Origin: Thermomonas beijingensis
GTDB lineage: Bacteria; Pseudomonadota; Gammaproteobacteria; Xanthomonadales; Xanthomonadaceae
Reading direction: 5' to 3'
Length of the DNA stretch: 64,000 nucleotides
Assembly (NCBI RefSeq): GCF_020034655.1
Contig: NZ_JAIQDJ010000002.1
Coordinates: 248,001-312,000 of the forward strand
The notes beneath the pieces were generated by a model. It saw only the letters and a program-made list of their open reading frames with translations. It was not told the DNA's origin and made no database searches. A program made the position numbers and the translations under genes. Positions 36,759-45,942 of this stretch are shown piece by piece. Position 1 is the first letter of the stretch; every line of letters begins with the position of its first letter.

Positions 36759-36977
36759 TCAAGCTTGCCCAAGCAAAGGGAGTTTGTTTGGGTCGCCGGC
36801 ATCAATCAGGCGATCAACAGCCAATTTGGCGGCGGCAAAGTCCACCTGCTGATCTGGTGATGCGAACTGTGCCTTCAGACTGGCGAGGGGGGCAGAAGCC
36901 CGAACAACAGGAATGGCTGTTGCAAAGAACAGCCCTGCTAGCCAAACAAGCCAGAAGCGGCGAAGTAGGCTGCCCAT
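36759..36977 (-). CDS. Small predicted secreted protein, 72 aa (or remnant)
   Basis: MGSLLRRFWLVWLAGLFFATA is a convincing signal peptide, with cleavage near RASA. It is followed by only ~45 residues, including VDFAAAKLAVDRLIDAGDPNK. That helix resembles the start of longer secreted proteins in this bacterial group, so this could be a 5' remnant rather than a whole gene. The ORF is bounded by two copies of the same terminator hairpin, one after the tRNA and one after its own stop. No strong ribosome-binding site is visible; GTG 36989 is an alternative start. Function unknown. Confidence 0.45.
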   Translation of the reverse strand: MGSLLRRFWLVWLAGLFFATAIPVVRASAPLASLKAQFASPDQQVDFAAAKLAVDRLIDAGDPNKLPLLGQA

Positions 36978-37134
36978 GCGTCCATGCACCAGTCACGTGA
37001 CCCGAATCCTAGCCAATCATGAAGAGGGGTGCGATTCGAGTGCAGTTACAGCATGCCTGCAATGGATCCAGAAGCAGCGCAATTGCACGTTGGTGCTTGC
37101 AATCTTGTTGTGACACCAAGCTGGCAACGAAAAA

Positions 37135-37150
37135 ACCGCCTTGCGGCGGT
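37135..37150 (-). terminator. Rho-independent terminator of tRNA-Pro
   Basis: Stem accgcc and ggcggt with loop ttgc, flanked by A and T tracts, 24 bp past the tRNA 3' end on the minus strand. The hairpin sequence is identical to that at 36683-36698. Confidence 0.88.
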
Positions 37151-37174
37151 TTTGTCGTAACACCTTGAATCTAT

Positions 37175-37251
<77 letters not shown>

Positions 37252-37314
37252 ATGGTGAGCCGCCCATTTTATGGAGAAGATGCGACATCTGCAAGGGGGG
37301 CAATGTGGCGGGGC

Positions 37315-38400
37315 TCACGAGTCCAGCAGTGGCGCAAGATTGGGTTCCAGGAGTTGCCGGCGCCAACCTGCCAGTGCGCCGGTCCAGCCGCTGCCGTCCT
37401 GCAAGCCTTCCAGCAGGCGGCGGGAGGCCAGGACACCTTCGGGCAGGCCGAGGTCGGCGGCCAGTTTGGCTACGGCGGCCTGCATGGCGCGCAACTGCGC
37501 TTTGTTGCGATCGTCGCCACGCATGGGTGGCGCCTCGTTTTCGTCGGCCAGCGGTGTGCTCAACGCGAGCCATAGCGCCTCGCGCAGGCTGCGCGGGGAT
37601 TTGGGCGAGGTATCCAGCAGGCCATCGCAGCTGCGCTTGTCGGGCGGATTCTGGCGCGCCAAGGTTACCGCCAGTTCGTTGTCTAGAATCCAACTGCGCG
37701 GTCGATCGCTGCTGCGTGCTTGCGCATCACGCCAGCGCAACAGCCGCAATAAGCGGCGTTGCCCCGCGGGGTCGAGAAATTGCGCGCTGCGCAGGGCCAA
37801 ATGCGGCCAGCGTTCGCCATCGTCCTGCGCTGCATTGGCCAGTTGCCGGCGGCTGTCTTCGGCCAGCCAGTTGGCGCGGCTATTGGTGGTAAGCGCGGTC
37901 TGCAACTGACGGTGCAGCGCATGCAGATGGCGCACATCGTCCGCGGCATAGTCCAGTTGTGCGGGCGAGAGTGGCCGACGCAGCCAATCCGAACGGGTTT
38001 CCCCCTTGGCCAGTTCGACGCCGGTGATGGCGTGCACCAGTTTCTGGTAGCTCAATCCGGCCCCCATGCCGCACAGGGCGGCGGCGGCCTGGGTATCGAA
38101 CAAGGGCGCAGGCAGTGCACCACAGCTGTGCTGGAATGCCACCAGATCTTCGCTGGGACTGTGCATCAGCTTGAGCACTTCAGGATTTTCCAGCATTGCG
38201 ACCAAGACCGTGCAGATGCCGGGGACTTGCGGATCGACCAACAGGATGTCGTCGTCGGCTTCGCCCAGCGCAATCTGCACCAAAGCCAGTTGTGGCCAAT
38301 AGGTGCGCTCGCGGATGAATTCGGTATCCAGCCCGATACAAGGAGGCAGGTGTTGTAAGCGCGCATGCAGCGCGTCGGGGGTGTCGATCCAGTGTGTCAT
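37315..38400 (-). CDS. rnd: Ribonuclease D
   Basis: 361-aa DEDD-family 3'-5' exoribonuclease that trims tRNA precursors and other structured RNAs. Exo I motif GLDTEFIRE supplies D25 and E27, Exo II is HSPSEDLVAF, and Exo III is LDYAADDVRHLHAL. HRDC-like helical domains occupy the C-terminal part (LALRSAQFLDP to the end). The initiator ATG at 38400 gives the usual compact N-terminus. It is divergent from the lipoprotein gene at 38492 and sits next to a tRNA gene. Confidence 0.95.
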   Translation of the reverse strand: MTHWIDTPDALHARLQHLPPCIGLDTEFIRERTYWPQLALVQIALGEADDDILLVDPQVPGICTVLVAMLENPEVLKLMHSPSEDLVAFQHSCGALPAPLFDTQAAAALCGMGAGLSYQKLVHAITGVELAKGETRSDWLRRPLSPAQLDYAADDVRHLHALHRQLQTALTTNSRANWLAEDSRRQLANAAQDDGERWPHLALRSAQFLDPAGQRRLLRLLRWRDAQARSSDRPRSWILDNELAVTLARQNPPDKRSCDGLLDTSPKSPRSLREALWLALSTPLADENEAPPMRGDDRNKAQLRAMQAAVAKLAADLGLPEGVLASRRLLEGLQDGSGWTGALAGWRRQLLEPNLAPLLDS

Positions 38401-38491
38401 CCGTGCATTATGCGGTTGCAGGCGCGTGGGGGATCACCTAACGTCACCCAGCATCCAATATCCAGCCTGCGCCGGGCAGGGTAAGGCGTTC

Positions 38492-40363
38492 ATGGAGCAT
38501 GCTTTGCGCACACGCGGTGTACTCACGTTGATGCTGTTGCTATTGGTCGGGTGCAAGCCTGCGGCCAATCCGCATGCCGTGACTGCGCAACCCCGCCAGC
38601 TGCCGACGTCCCCCCCCGCCAGGCCGGCGCAATCTGCTCAACCGCAAGGGCAGGTGCGCGTACAGGGGGACGACGCATTGGCGGTGGTGTTGAGCTGGTC
38701 GCTGCCAGAGGTAGCCATCTCCCATCCAGCAGCTGCGCGCTCTGCGGCGCGCAGGGCCTTGGCCAAGGGTGATCTGTTCGAGACTGCGCAATCGGCCATT
38801 CCTCTATTGCTGGCCCTGCAGAAGTTGCAGCCGGGCAATTTGCAGGACGCCAAGCTGTTGGAGAAATCGCGCACCGCGTTATTGTCCCAGGCATGGTCGG
38901 CATTGGCGGAAGACGAAGATCTGGCATCCCTGCGCTATGCCCAACGTCAAGCAACGGTATTGCGCAGTTTGTGGCCGGAGTATCCGCATGTGCAGGAATA
39001 TCTGGCTGCAGTGGATCAGGTGGGTCAAGCGTTTGACCTTACCTTGGCGGGCGAGGCCAAACTGCGTGCAGGGGAATTGGACAGCGCCGGAGGCGCCCTC
39101 GAGAAATTCCGCAAGGCTTTGGTGCTGTGGCCGCCGCTGTTGCGTGCGCAGCGTGGACTGGGATCGGTGGAGGATGTTTTGGTTGCCAAGGCCCAGATGC
39201 TGGCGGCAGCAGGTGATTACGATGCCGCCTATGGCCTGCTGGCGCGTGCCGGCCAGGTACGGGGTAGCCCGTTGCTTGCACAAGTGGTGGGTGCGCGCAT
39301 CGAAGCCGCGCGCAATGAACGGTTGCGACGTATGCGCGATGCCGGTTTGATTGCATTGGGAACCGGTAGTGGCCTGCAGTTTGCACGTGAGCAATTGGCG
39401 GACATGCTGCGCATTGCAAAACCCGGCGATGCCGCCAGTGTGGAGTTGCGCCAACGCATTGATATGGTCAGCCGGTACGACGTATTTCAGCCCAGGCAAG
39501 TGTTTACGGATGAAATGCCTGATGCCAGCCGTGGCCCATCGATGGTGGTGGTGCCGTTTGGCGAATTTCTAATGGGGTCTGCCAATGGTGAGATCGATGC
39601 CAATGCGGATGAACAACCCCAGCACCGAGTATCGTTCGAGCGTGGATTTGCGATGGGGCGTTACGAAATCACGGTGGGGCAGTTCCGTCGCTTTGTGGAG
39701 GCCACCGGTTACGTGGCGCGCGCTACCCAGCGCGGGCATTCGATGGCCTATGACGTGCGCAGCGGCAACTTCGTGCGCGGCAGCGGCATTGACTGGCGAT
39801 CCGGGTATGACGGGCAGCCGGCCGTGGATGCCATGCCTGTGGTTCACGTCACCGCGCGCGATGCCGAAGCTTATGCGGCATGGCTGAGCCAGCAGACCGG
39901 CGCACACTACCGTTTGCCCAGTGAGGCGGAATTTGAATACGCGCTGCGTGCCGGGGGGCGAGGGCGTTATCCGTGGGGCAATGCATTGCCGCCAGCGGGG
40001 GTTGAAAATCTGGCAGGCGGCAAAGATGTTTCGCCCCGCGGCCGACACTGGAATAACGCATTTGCCGGATATGCCGATGGCTGGTGGGGGCCGGCACCGG
40101 TTGGGAGTTTCACGGCGAATCGGTTTGGCCTGTATGACATGGGCGGAAACGTCAGTGAATGGGTGGTCGATTGTTGGCACAAAGGCTATCGGCGTGCGCC
40201 GGCGCGCGGTGAGGCGTGGGTGAACCCGGGTTGCCGTAACCGGATGTATCGTGGTGGGGCATGGTCCAGTGCGCCAGTACAAGCGCGTTCTGCATGGCGC
40301 GTTTCGGGAGGCGTGGATATCACCAATGCACGGATCGGTTTTCGCTTGGTGCGGCAACTTTGA
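38492..40363 (+). CDS. FGE/SUMF1-like lipoprotein, 623 aa
   Basis: A lipoprotein signal (LLLLVGC, lipobox cysteine C21) is followed by a Pro-rich linker, a helical repeat-like region (~60-340: EKLRAGELDSAGGAL-type segments), and a C-terminal formylglycine-generating-enzyme-like domain (~350-622). The latter shows VVVPFGEFLMGS, MGRYEITVGQFRRFVEATGY, PVVHVTARDAEAYAAWLS, YRLPSEAEFEYALRAG, GLYDMGGNVSEWV and YRGGAWSS. The paired active-site cysteines of true sulfatase-activating FGE are absent (SSAPVQARSAWR instead), so a binding or structural role is more likely. The start ATG is preceded by TAAGG. An M48 peptidase follows 70 bp downstream. Confidence 0.88.
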   Translation: MEHALRTRGVLTLMLLLLVGCKPAANPHAVTAQPRQLPTSPPARPAQSAQPQGQVRVQGDDALAVVLSWSLPEVAISHPAAARSAARRALAKGDLFETAQSAIPLLLALQKLQPGNLQDAKLLEKSRTALLSQAWSALAEDEDLASLRYAQRQATVLRSLWPEYPHVQEYLAAVDQVGQAFDLTLAGEAKLRAGELDSAGGALEKFRKALVLWPPLLRAQRGLGSVEDVLVAKAQMLAAAGDYDAAYGLLARAGQVRGSPLLAQVVGARIEAARNERLRRMRDAGLIALGTGSGLQFAREQLADMLRIAKPGDAASVELRQRIDMVSRYDVFQPRQVFTDEMPDASRGPSMVVVPFGEFLMGSANGEIDANADEQPQHRVSFERGFAMGRYEITVGQFRRFVEATGYVARATQRGHSMAYDVRSGNFVRGSGIDWRSGYDGQPAVDAMPVVHVTARDAEAYAAWLSQQTGAHYRLPSEAEFEYALRAGGRGRYPWGNALPPAGVENLAGGKDVSPRGRHWNNAFAGYADGWWGPAPVGSFTANRFGLYDMGGNVSEWVVDCWHKGYRRAPARGEAWVNPGCRNRMYRGGAWSSAPVQARSAWRVSGGVDITNARIGFRLVRQL

Positions 40364-40433
40364 AACCAGGTGTTGGCAAAAGCTTGAAAAACTGACACCG
40401 CGACAGTCACATTGGCACAGAAGGAATCGAGGC

Positions 40434-41333
40434 ATGAATCAATATCCAAGCGGGCAAAGTACGGGGCAACGCCGCGGCGGCTTGCGGCTATGGGTGTTAC
40501 TGCTGTTTGCCGGTTATGCAGCGTGGTATTGGTTTTCCAACCGCAGTATTGATCCCTTGACCGGGCAAGCGGTGGTGATTGACAAGAGCATTTCACCGGA
40601 ACAGGAGAAATCACTGGGCTTGCAGGCCTATCAACAAGTCTTGCAACAAGAAAAGCCTTTGCCCGCCGATGCCGAGGCTTCCAAACAAGTGCAAGCCATC
40701 GCCGAGCGTTTAATTGGAAAGATCCCGCAAGTGACCGATAGTTTGGCTGCCGAGCATCATCTGCAGGCCAGCCATATCGAAAAATCCTTTGACTGGGCGG
40801 TGACGGTATTGCAGTCGGATCAAGTCAATGCCTTCTGTTTGCCCGGCGGCAAAATTGCGGTGTACACCGGCTTGTTGCCGGTGGCGCAAAATGCCGATGC
40901 CATGGCAGTGGTGATGGGACATGAAATCGCCCACGCGCTGTTACGCCATGGTGCGCAGCGGATGACTCGCGGCAAGCTGGAGCAACTCGGCCAAATGGCA
41001 GGTGCGGCCAGCGGGATGGATTCGGGTACCTTGCAGACGGTGATGTCGGCCTATGGCTATGGCAGCGCATTGCCGTATGCACGCAGCCAGGAGACGCAGG
41101 CGGATGAGTTGGGCCTGATGCTAGCTGCTTCCGCCTGTTTTGATCCGCAACAAGCCATTCCGCTATGGCAGCGCATGGATCAGTCCTCCGGGGGCAGGGC
41201 ACCCTCGGAGTTTGCGTCCACCCACCCCAGCGCCGGCACCCGGATCCATCAGTTGGAGGCATTGATGCCCAAGGCAGAAGCCTACAAGGCAAAGTTGTGT
41301 GGGGGTGCGCAGGCTGCCAGTGGCATGCACTGA
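40434..41333 (+). CDS. M48 family metallopeptidase, membrane-anchored
   Basis: 299-aa zinc peptidase. One N-terminal transmembrane helix (~17-35) holds a periplasmic domain. The HExxH site is H163-E164-IAH167 in VMGHEIAHALLRHG, and the third zinc ligand is E220 in the ETQAD motif. VNAFCLPGGKIAVYTGLL is the usual strand before the active site, and FASTHPSAGTRIHQLEAL the usual C-terminal motif. Similar proteins (BepA/LoiP-like M48 group) act in outer-membrane quality control. It is downstream of the FGE-like lipoprotein and may be co-transcribed with it. Confidence 0.92.
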   Translation: MNQYPSGQSTGQRRGGLRLWVLLLFAGYAAWYWFSNRSIDPLTGQAVVIDKSISPEQEKSLGLQAYQQVLQQEKPLPADAEASKQVQAIAERLIGKIPQVTDSLAAEHHLQASHIEKSFDWAVTVLQSDQVNAFCLPGGKIAVYTGLLPVAQNADAMAVVMGHEIAHALLRHGAQRMTRGKLEQLGQMAGAASGMDSGTLQTVMSAYGYGSALPYARSQETQADELGLMLAASACFDPQQAIPLWQRMDQSSGGRAPSEFASTHPSAGTRIHQLEALMPKAEAYKAKLCGGAQAASGMH

Positions 41334-41405
41334 ATACGTCGAACTTGAAACAGCGCGGCGGTTATTTCCACCCGGTCGTATTGCAAGGTGCCGCTGCGTA
41401 GCGGT

Positions 41406-41894
41406 TCAGCGCGGCTTGCGCGTCTCTTTATTGCGCACACTGCCGGGGCCGGTACCCATGCTATTGCCCAGGTTTTGCTGGAAGTCTTTCCACAGCGCCA
41501 TATTGCGATCAGTCAACTGGTTCAACATCGCCCACGGGGTTTGCCCCAGCATGCCACCCATCTGCGAGCGGAACTGCTGCTGCTGTTCCAAGAATAATTG
41601 CATCGAGCGTTCCAGGTAGTTGCCCATGAAGCCCTGCAATGAATCGCCATAAAAGCGAATCAATTGGCTCAGCAGCTGGGTGGACAACATCGGCTGCCCA
41701 TCCTGCTCGTGCTCGGTAATGATCTGCAACAAGACCTGACGGGTCAGGTCTTCACCGGTTTTGGCATCACGCACTTCGAAGGATTCGCCATCCACGATCA
41801 ACTGGCGCACATCCTCGATGGTGATGTAGCTGGAAATTTCGGTGTCGTACAAACGACGGTTGGGGTACTTCTTGATAACACGAATTGCAGACAT
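41406..41894 (-). CDS. phaR: Polyhydroxyalkanoate synthesis repressor PhaR
   Basis: 162-aa DNA- and PHA-binding regulator. The N-terminal PHB/PHA accumulation regulator domain has VIKKYPNRRLYDTEISSYITIEDVRQLI, the family's hallmark, followed by FEVRDAKTGEDLTRQVLLQIITEHE. The second region has LSQLIRFYGDSLQGFMGNYLE, then a Gln/Met-rich helix. No phaC, phaB or phasin genes are in the window, so it is an unlinked regulator here. It is divergent from tcdA, with the start codons 103 bp apart. Confidence 0.95.
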   Translation of the reverse strand: MSAIRVIKKYPNRRLYDTEISSYITIEDVRQLIVDGESFEVRDAKTGEDLTRQVLLQIITEHEQDGQPMLSTQLLSQLIRFYGDSLQGFMGNYLERSMQLFLEQQQQFRSQMGGMLGQTPWAMLNQLTDRNMALWKDFQQNLGNSMGTGPGSVRNKETRKPR

Positions 41895-41996
41895 TGAGCA
41901 ATGACTCTAGTTGCACTATGCGCAGCATGGCGCAGTGCAGCAGCGCTTGCAACTGCTGACCGGAAACACGCTTGCCGGCGCAGCGTAAAATGGCGC

Positions 41997-42791
41997 ATGG
42001 ATACGCTTTGGAAAGAACGTTTTGGCGGTATCGACCGCCTGTATGGCAGCGGCGCGTTGGCGCGGCTGCGCGCTTGCCATGTGACGGTGGTCGGTATTGG
42101 TGGTGTGGGGTCATGGGCGGTGGAAGCGCTGGCGCGCAGCGGTGTCGGCAGGTTGACCTTGATCGATGCCGATGATTTGTGCGTGTCCAATACCAACCGG
42201 CAATTGCCGGCGTTGGATGGACAGTTCGGGCGCGCCAAGATCGAGGCGATGGCCGAGCGTTGCCGTGCGATCAATCCGCACATCCACTTGGATTTGCACC
42301 CGCAATTTGTCACCCCCGGCAATCTGGATGCACTGCTGGGAACGCCGGTGGATCTGGTGCTGGATGCCTGTGACAGTTTTCGCAGCAAGGTGGAGATGAT
42401 TGCCTGGTGTCGTCGCCGCAAGCAGCCGATCATTGCGGTGGGCTCGGCCGGTGGGCGCAGCGATGTCACCCAGATTCGCGTGCGCGATCTGTCGCGCACC
42501 GAGCACGATGCGATGCTGTCGTTGATTCGCAAAAAACTGCGCGGCGAATTCAATTTCCCGAAAAACCATGACCGCTACTTCGGGGTGCCGGCGGTGTATT
42601 CGCTGGAAAACGTGCGCTACCCGCAGGCCGATGGCAGCGTGTGCGGTGTACGCCCGCAGTTGGGCAAGGACGAGGCGTTGAAGCTCGATTGTGGCGCGGG
42701 TTTGGGGGCAGCCACCCATGTGACGGGCGCGTTTGCATTTGCCGCAGTAGGCAAGGCGATGGAGTTGTTGTTGAAGCCGAAGCAGCCCTGA
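41997..42791 (+). CDS. tcdA: tRNA threonylcarbamoyladenosine dehydratase
   Basis: 264-aa ThiF/E1-like enzyme that uses ATP to cyclise t6A37 in ANN-decoding tRNAs to ct6A. Features: ERFGGIDRLYGSGALARLRACHVTVVGIGGVGSWAVEALARSGVG with the GxGxxG nucleotide-binding loop, IDADDLCVSNTNRQLPAL, VLDACDSFRSKVEMIAWC, and the C-terminal FNFPKNHDRYFGVPAVYS and GAFAFAAVGKAME. The start ATG 41997 matches the family; a longer frame upstream overlaps the phaR promoter. Confidence 0.94.
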   Translation: MDTLWKERFGGIDRLYGSGALARLRACHVTVVGIGGVGSWAVEALARSGVGRLTLIDADDLCVSNTNRQLPALDGQFGRAKIEAMAERCRAINPHIHLDLHPQFVTPGNLDALLGTPVDLVLDACDSFRSKVEMIAWCRRRKQPIIAVGSAGGRSDVTQIRVRDLSRTEHDAMLSLIRKKLRGEFNFPKNHDRYFGVPAVYSLENVRYPQADGSVCGVRPQLGKDEALKLDCGAGLGAATHVTGAFAFAAVGKAMELLLKPKQP

Positions 42792-42832
42792 TGCTATTGG
42801 AGCTCGCAGCCTCAGGCGGCGCACGCGGCCGC

Positions 42833-43603
42833 TTATTGCAGCGTGAGGTTGAATAAACGTTGTGCATTGGCCGTGGTCGCTGCGGCAAGCGTGTCTTGCG
42901 AGATGCCGCGCAACTTCGCCACCACGTCCAGTACCGCGACCAGATGGGCGGGTTCATTGCGCTGGCCGCGATGCGCCGATCCAGGTTGATCGGGGGCGTC
43001 GGTTTCCAGCAGCAATTGTTCCAGCGGGATGTGGGCCACCAGTTTGCGCAGGCGATTGGCGCGTTCAAATGTCACTGGCCCGCCGATGCCGAGCAGGAAC
43101 CCCAGTTGGTGCAGCTGCGCGGCTTGTTCAGGGCTACCGGGGAAACTGTGGATGACGCCGCGCAGTCCGCCGGTGCGGCGAATCGCGGCAATCACCGCAT
43201 CCACGGCGCGTCGTGCATGCACGATGACAGGCAAGTCAAACTCGCGCGCCAATTTGAGTTGTGCGTCGAAATAAAACAACTGCGTGTCGGCATCCAGTCC
43301 ACCCACGAAAAAATCCAACCCGCATTCGCCCACTGCCACCGGGGTTTCGCGTTCAACCCAGTGGCGTAGTTCATCCAGATGTTTGCGCTGGTGCTGGTCC
43401 AGATACATCGGATGCAAGCCATAGGCAGGATGCAGGCCGGTTTGCGCAGCGCAAATGGTTTTCAGCTTGGGCCAGCCGGCGGCATCGACCGCTGGCACGA
43501 TTTGGTCGGTAACACCTGCCGCACGTGCACGTGCTTGCACAGCGGCGCGATCGGCGTCGAACTCTGCGGCATCGAAATGGCAGTGGCTGTCGATCAAACG
43601 CAT
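42833..43603 (-). CDS. TatD family metal-dependent hydrolase
   Basis: 256-aa TIM-barrel deoxyribonuclease/hydrolase. Metal ligands are visible in SHCHFD (H7, H9), GECGLDFF, VIVHARRA, VIHSFPGSPEQA and LLLETDAPD, all in family order. It is probably a single-stranded 3'-5' exonuclease like YabD or TatD proteins of E. coli, but the exact subgroup cannot be fixed. It is followed by none of the tat genes. The start lies 2 bp after the stop of the DUF6116 gene, so the two are probably co-transcribed. Confidence 0.92.
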   Translation of the reverse strand: MRLIDSHCHFDAAEFDADRAAVQARARAAGVTDQIVPAVDAAGWPKLKTICAAQTGLHPAYGLHPMYLDQHQRKHLDELRHWVERETPVAVGECGLDFFVGGLDADTQLFYFDAQLKLAREFDLPVIVHARRAVDAVIAAIRRTGGLRGVIHSFPGSPEQAAQLHQLGFLLGIGGPVTFERANRLRKLVAHIPLEQLLLETDAPDQPGSAHRGQRNEPAHLVAVLDVVAKLRGISQDTLAAATTANAQRLFNLTLQ

Positions 43604-43605
43604 GG

Positions 43606-43809
43606 TTAGGGTAATGGTGGTGTTTCGCCAGATGGTTTTTTCCAGCGGGCCAAGAGCAGGGTTCCCAGTCCGAGCAGAATGTCGTCCCAGGGCACAAAAT
43701 TCGGGATCGCGAGATCCACAACAAACAGCGCGCCAATCACAAGGAAAAGGCGAGGATGGCTGAGCTTGCCAAGCCAGCGCACCAGTGGGGCAATCAATGG
43801 ATTAGGCAT
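43606..43809 (-). CDS. DUF6116 small membrane protein
   Basis: 67-aa protein with one or two hydrophobic helices: LFLVIGALFVVDLAIPNFVPW and ILLGLGTLLLARWKK. The pattern NPLIAPLVRWLGKLSHPRLF at the start followed by DILLGLGTLLLARWK matches the DUF6116 family common in Xanthomonas relatives. Function unknown. It is immediately upstream of the TatD gene. Confidence 0.8.
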   Translation of the reverse strand: MPNPLIAPLVRWLGKLSHPRLFLVIGALFVVDLAIPNFVPWDDILLGLGTLLLARWKKPSGETPPLP

Positions 43810-43942
43810 GAACGTGACCTGAGGGTGGGGCAGCTCGACTTGGCACCGAATGCGACTGGATCCAATGGTAAATGTCTACGCTCGGCCGGTGGAGGGAGTA
43901 CCTCACCACTGCAATCAAATGTAGGCGGGGGTGCAAGCGCTG

Positions 43943-45181
43943 CTAATGTGATGATCGCAGTGCGGGCAGTAGCGGTGTGATGTCGCCATCATTACGCTCG
44001 GTCGGCAGTTGCAGCAAGCGCATCAGTAGCGGGTAAACGTCCACATTGTCGAACACGGGCAATTGCACGCCATGACCGAATGCAGGGCCGGCAGCTATAA
44101 ACGTGGCACGCATCTGCGGCAGGTCGGGGTCGTAGCCGTGGGAGCCACGCGTGGTGGGTGGCTGTTGCATGCGGTAGGCGTATTTCTTGGGCCACAAGGC
44201 ATCCCAGCCGGCATCCATCTGGCAGATGATGGCGGGAATGCGTGGGTGGCTGCCGTAATGCCATTGCACGGGCAAGTCTTGTTTGCGCCAGCACTGGTAG
44301 TGGTCATGGCGACCTAACAACAGCTGTTCGGCGTCTGGGGTTTTGCCTTGGATCGGTGCAAAGCCAATCACCTGCCCATCGCTGACGGCTTCGGCCACGC
44401 TGGGTGGGGCCATCTGTTCCACATTGAGTGTGTGCCCCGCAGGGACGGTGTCAAAGCCATGATCGGACACAACCAGCAGGTTGGTGTTGGCAATTTGCTT
44501 GTCGTTGGCCAGCCCTTGCAGCAGTGCCGCGATGGCGGCATCCACCTCACGCCGTGCGGCATCGGCTTGCGGTGAATTTGGCCCGTGGTTATGGCTGGCA
44601 TCATCCACCTGATCCAGGTACATGGTGATGAACCGTGGCCGTTGGTTTGCTGGCAATGCCAGCCACTGCAGCACTTGCTGGACGCTGTTGATGGCGCGGG
44701 TGTTTTCGGCATAGTGGCGCCATTGCCAGGGATGCACACCGTCGATCGCCGCTTCGCTGCCCGGCCAGAACATGGTGGCGCTACGCAGCCCGGCGCGTTG
44801 CACGCTCACCCACACAGGTACGCCGCCCCACCAGTCTCCGGTTTCCACTGCGCTACGGTCGGCGGTGCGGAACTTGCCTAGTATGGAATCGGACATCGAG
44901 TTGTGAACGATGCCGTGACGATCCGGGCGCAGCCCTGTAACTAGCGCGTAATGGTTGGGAAAGGTCAGCGATGGGTACGACGGGCGCATGCCCACCGCGC
45001 GCACATTGGCATCACCCAGTGCATTCAATGTCGGCATGTTGGTGGCTGTGACATCAGTGGGGCGCAGCCCATCCACCGAGACCAGCAGCACGGTGGACGG
45101 TTGTAATGTGCCTGGCTGAGTGGCGCAGCCAGCCAGTAGCAGGAACACCAGCGCCAGCGTGGCGCGAAGCAAATTAGGCAT
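43943..45181 (-). CDS. Alkaline phosphatase superfamily NPP-type phosphodiesterase, lipoprotein
   Basis: 412-aa predicted ectonucleotide pyrophosphatase/phosphodiesterase. Lipobox LLLAGC near residue 17 directs it to the periplasm as a lipoprotein. Zinc and catalytic motifs are VSVDGLRP (metal aspartate), the nucleophilic threonine in SLTFPNHYALVTG, YLDQVDDASHNHGP, VVSDHGFD, and GSHGYDP with the late histidine. These match bacterial NPP enzymes such as the Xanthomonas one that cleaves nucleotide phosphodiesters. Downstream of a TetR gene on the same strand; 31 bp separate them. Confidence 0.92.
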   Translation of the reverse strand: MPNLLRATLALVFLLLAGCATQPGTLQPSTVLLVSVDGLRPTDVTATNMPTLNALGDANVRAVGMRPSYPSLTFPNHYALVTGLRPDRHGIVHNSMSDSILGKFRTADRSAVETGDWWGGVPVWVSVQRAGLRSATMFWPGSEAAIDGVHPWQWRHYAENTRAINSVQQVLQWLALPANQRPRFITMYLDQVDDASHNHGPNSPQADAARREVDAAIAALLQGLANDKQIANTNLLVVSDHGFDTVPAGHTLNVEQMAPPSVAEAVSDGQVIGFAPIQGKTPDAEQLLLGRHDHYQCWRKQDLPVQWHYGSHPRIPAIICQMDAGWDALWPKKYAYRMQQPPTTRGSHGYDPDLPQMRATFIAAGPAFGHGVQLPVFDNVDVYPLLMRLLQLPTERNDGDITPLLPALRSSH

Positions 45182-45212
45182 ATATTGATGATAGCGATTG
45201 TTGGCGAAGGAA

Positions 45213-45794
45213 TCAGGCGCGCAAGCCGTCCAGGATTCGCTGCAACGAAGTTTCGTGGAAGCTGCGGAAGTTATGTTCATCAAAACTGAACCGCCCGGCG
45301 CGATACAGCGTTATCAAGCCATGCGAATGCGCCCACAGTGTCATCGCGATATCCCACGGCTCGCCTGCGCGCAACACCCCCGCCGCTTGTGCGGCGACCA
45401 CGGCATCGTGGCCCACGTTGAATGTGGGTGAGCGACGTGCGTGGAAATCCTCCGGGAAACGCCGCGCATTGCCGCGATGCGATGAAAACGCATGCTCGAA
45501 CACATGTGGATGCGCCAATGCGTAATCCAGATAAATGCGTTGCAGGGCGATGAGTTGCGCCAGCACATCGCTGCCGCTGCGCATGGCCAACCAGTGATGC
45601 GTGATCTCGTCGAAACTGTCGTCGGCCAGTCGTTGCAGCAAGGCATCGCGGTTGGCGAAATGGCGGTAAATGCCCATCGGGCTGATGCCGGCCAATTGCG
45701 CCACCTTGCGCATATGCACCGCAGCAACACCTTCGCGCTGCAGCAGGCCGCGAGCGGCGGCAACGATACGCTGTGCGGTGGGTGTGCCAGTCAT
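45213..45794 (-). CDS. TetR/AcrR family transcriptional regulator
   Basis: 193-aa regulator. The N-terminal HTH (~5-50) is [51 protein letters not shown], a textbook TetR_N pattern. The C-terminal ligand-binding part is helical ([40 protein letters not shown], a WHG-like domain). The start ATG 45794 directly abuts a 7-bp inverted repeat that could be its own operator. The NPP gene follows on the same strand, while hutU is divergent. The ligand is not evident. Confidence 0.92.
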   Translation of the reverse strand: MTGTPTAQRIVAAARGLLQREGVAAVHMRKVAQLAGISPMGIYRHFANRDALLQRLADDSFDEITHHWLAMRSGSDVLAQLIALQRIYLDYALAHPHVFEHAFSSHRGNARRFPEDFHARRSPTFNVGHDAVVAAQAAGVLRAGEPWDIAMTLWAHSHGLITLYRAGRFSFDEHNFRSFHETSLQRILDGLRA

Positions 45795-45810
45795 GCGTAC
45801 AGCGTACGCA
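45794..45810. promoter_or_regulatory. Candidate TetR operator
   Basis: Inverted repeat tgcgtac and gtacgca with a 3-nt spacer, overlapping the first base of the TetR start codon. Its position suggests autoregulation, and possibly control of the divergent hutU. Confidence 0.4.
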
Positions 45811-45901
45811 ATGGGTCTGTGTTTGGGCAAATTTCAGGCTGAATGCTTGCCAATGCCGATGGGTTGCGGGGTCAGGTGGTGGTGGTACGCGGGGACTCGG
45901 C

Positions 45902-45913
45902 GCAAAATTTTGC
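45902..45913. promoter_or_regulatory. 12-bp palindrome upstream of hutU
   Basis: The perfect palindrome gcaaaattttgc lies 29 bp upstream of the hutU ATG, in the 148-bp space between the two divergent start codons. It is AT-rich within GC-rich surroundings, so it may be a repressor site or part of a promoter. It does not resemble the known HutC site that I remember. Confidence 0.35.
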
Positions 45914-45942
45914 ACACCGCACTTCCTGTCCCGGATCTCACC

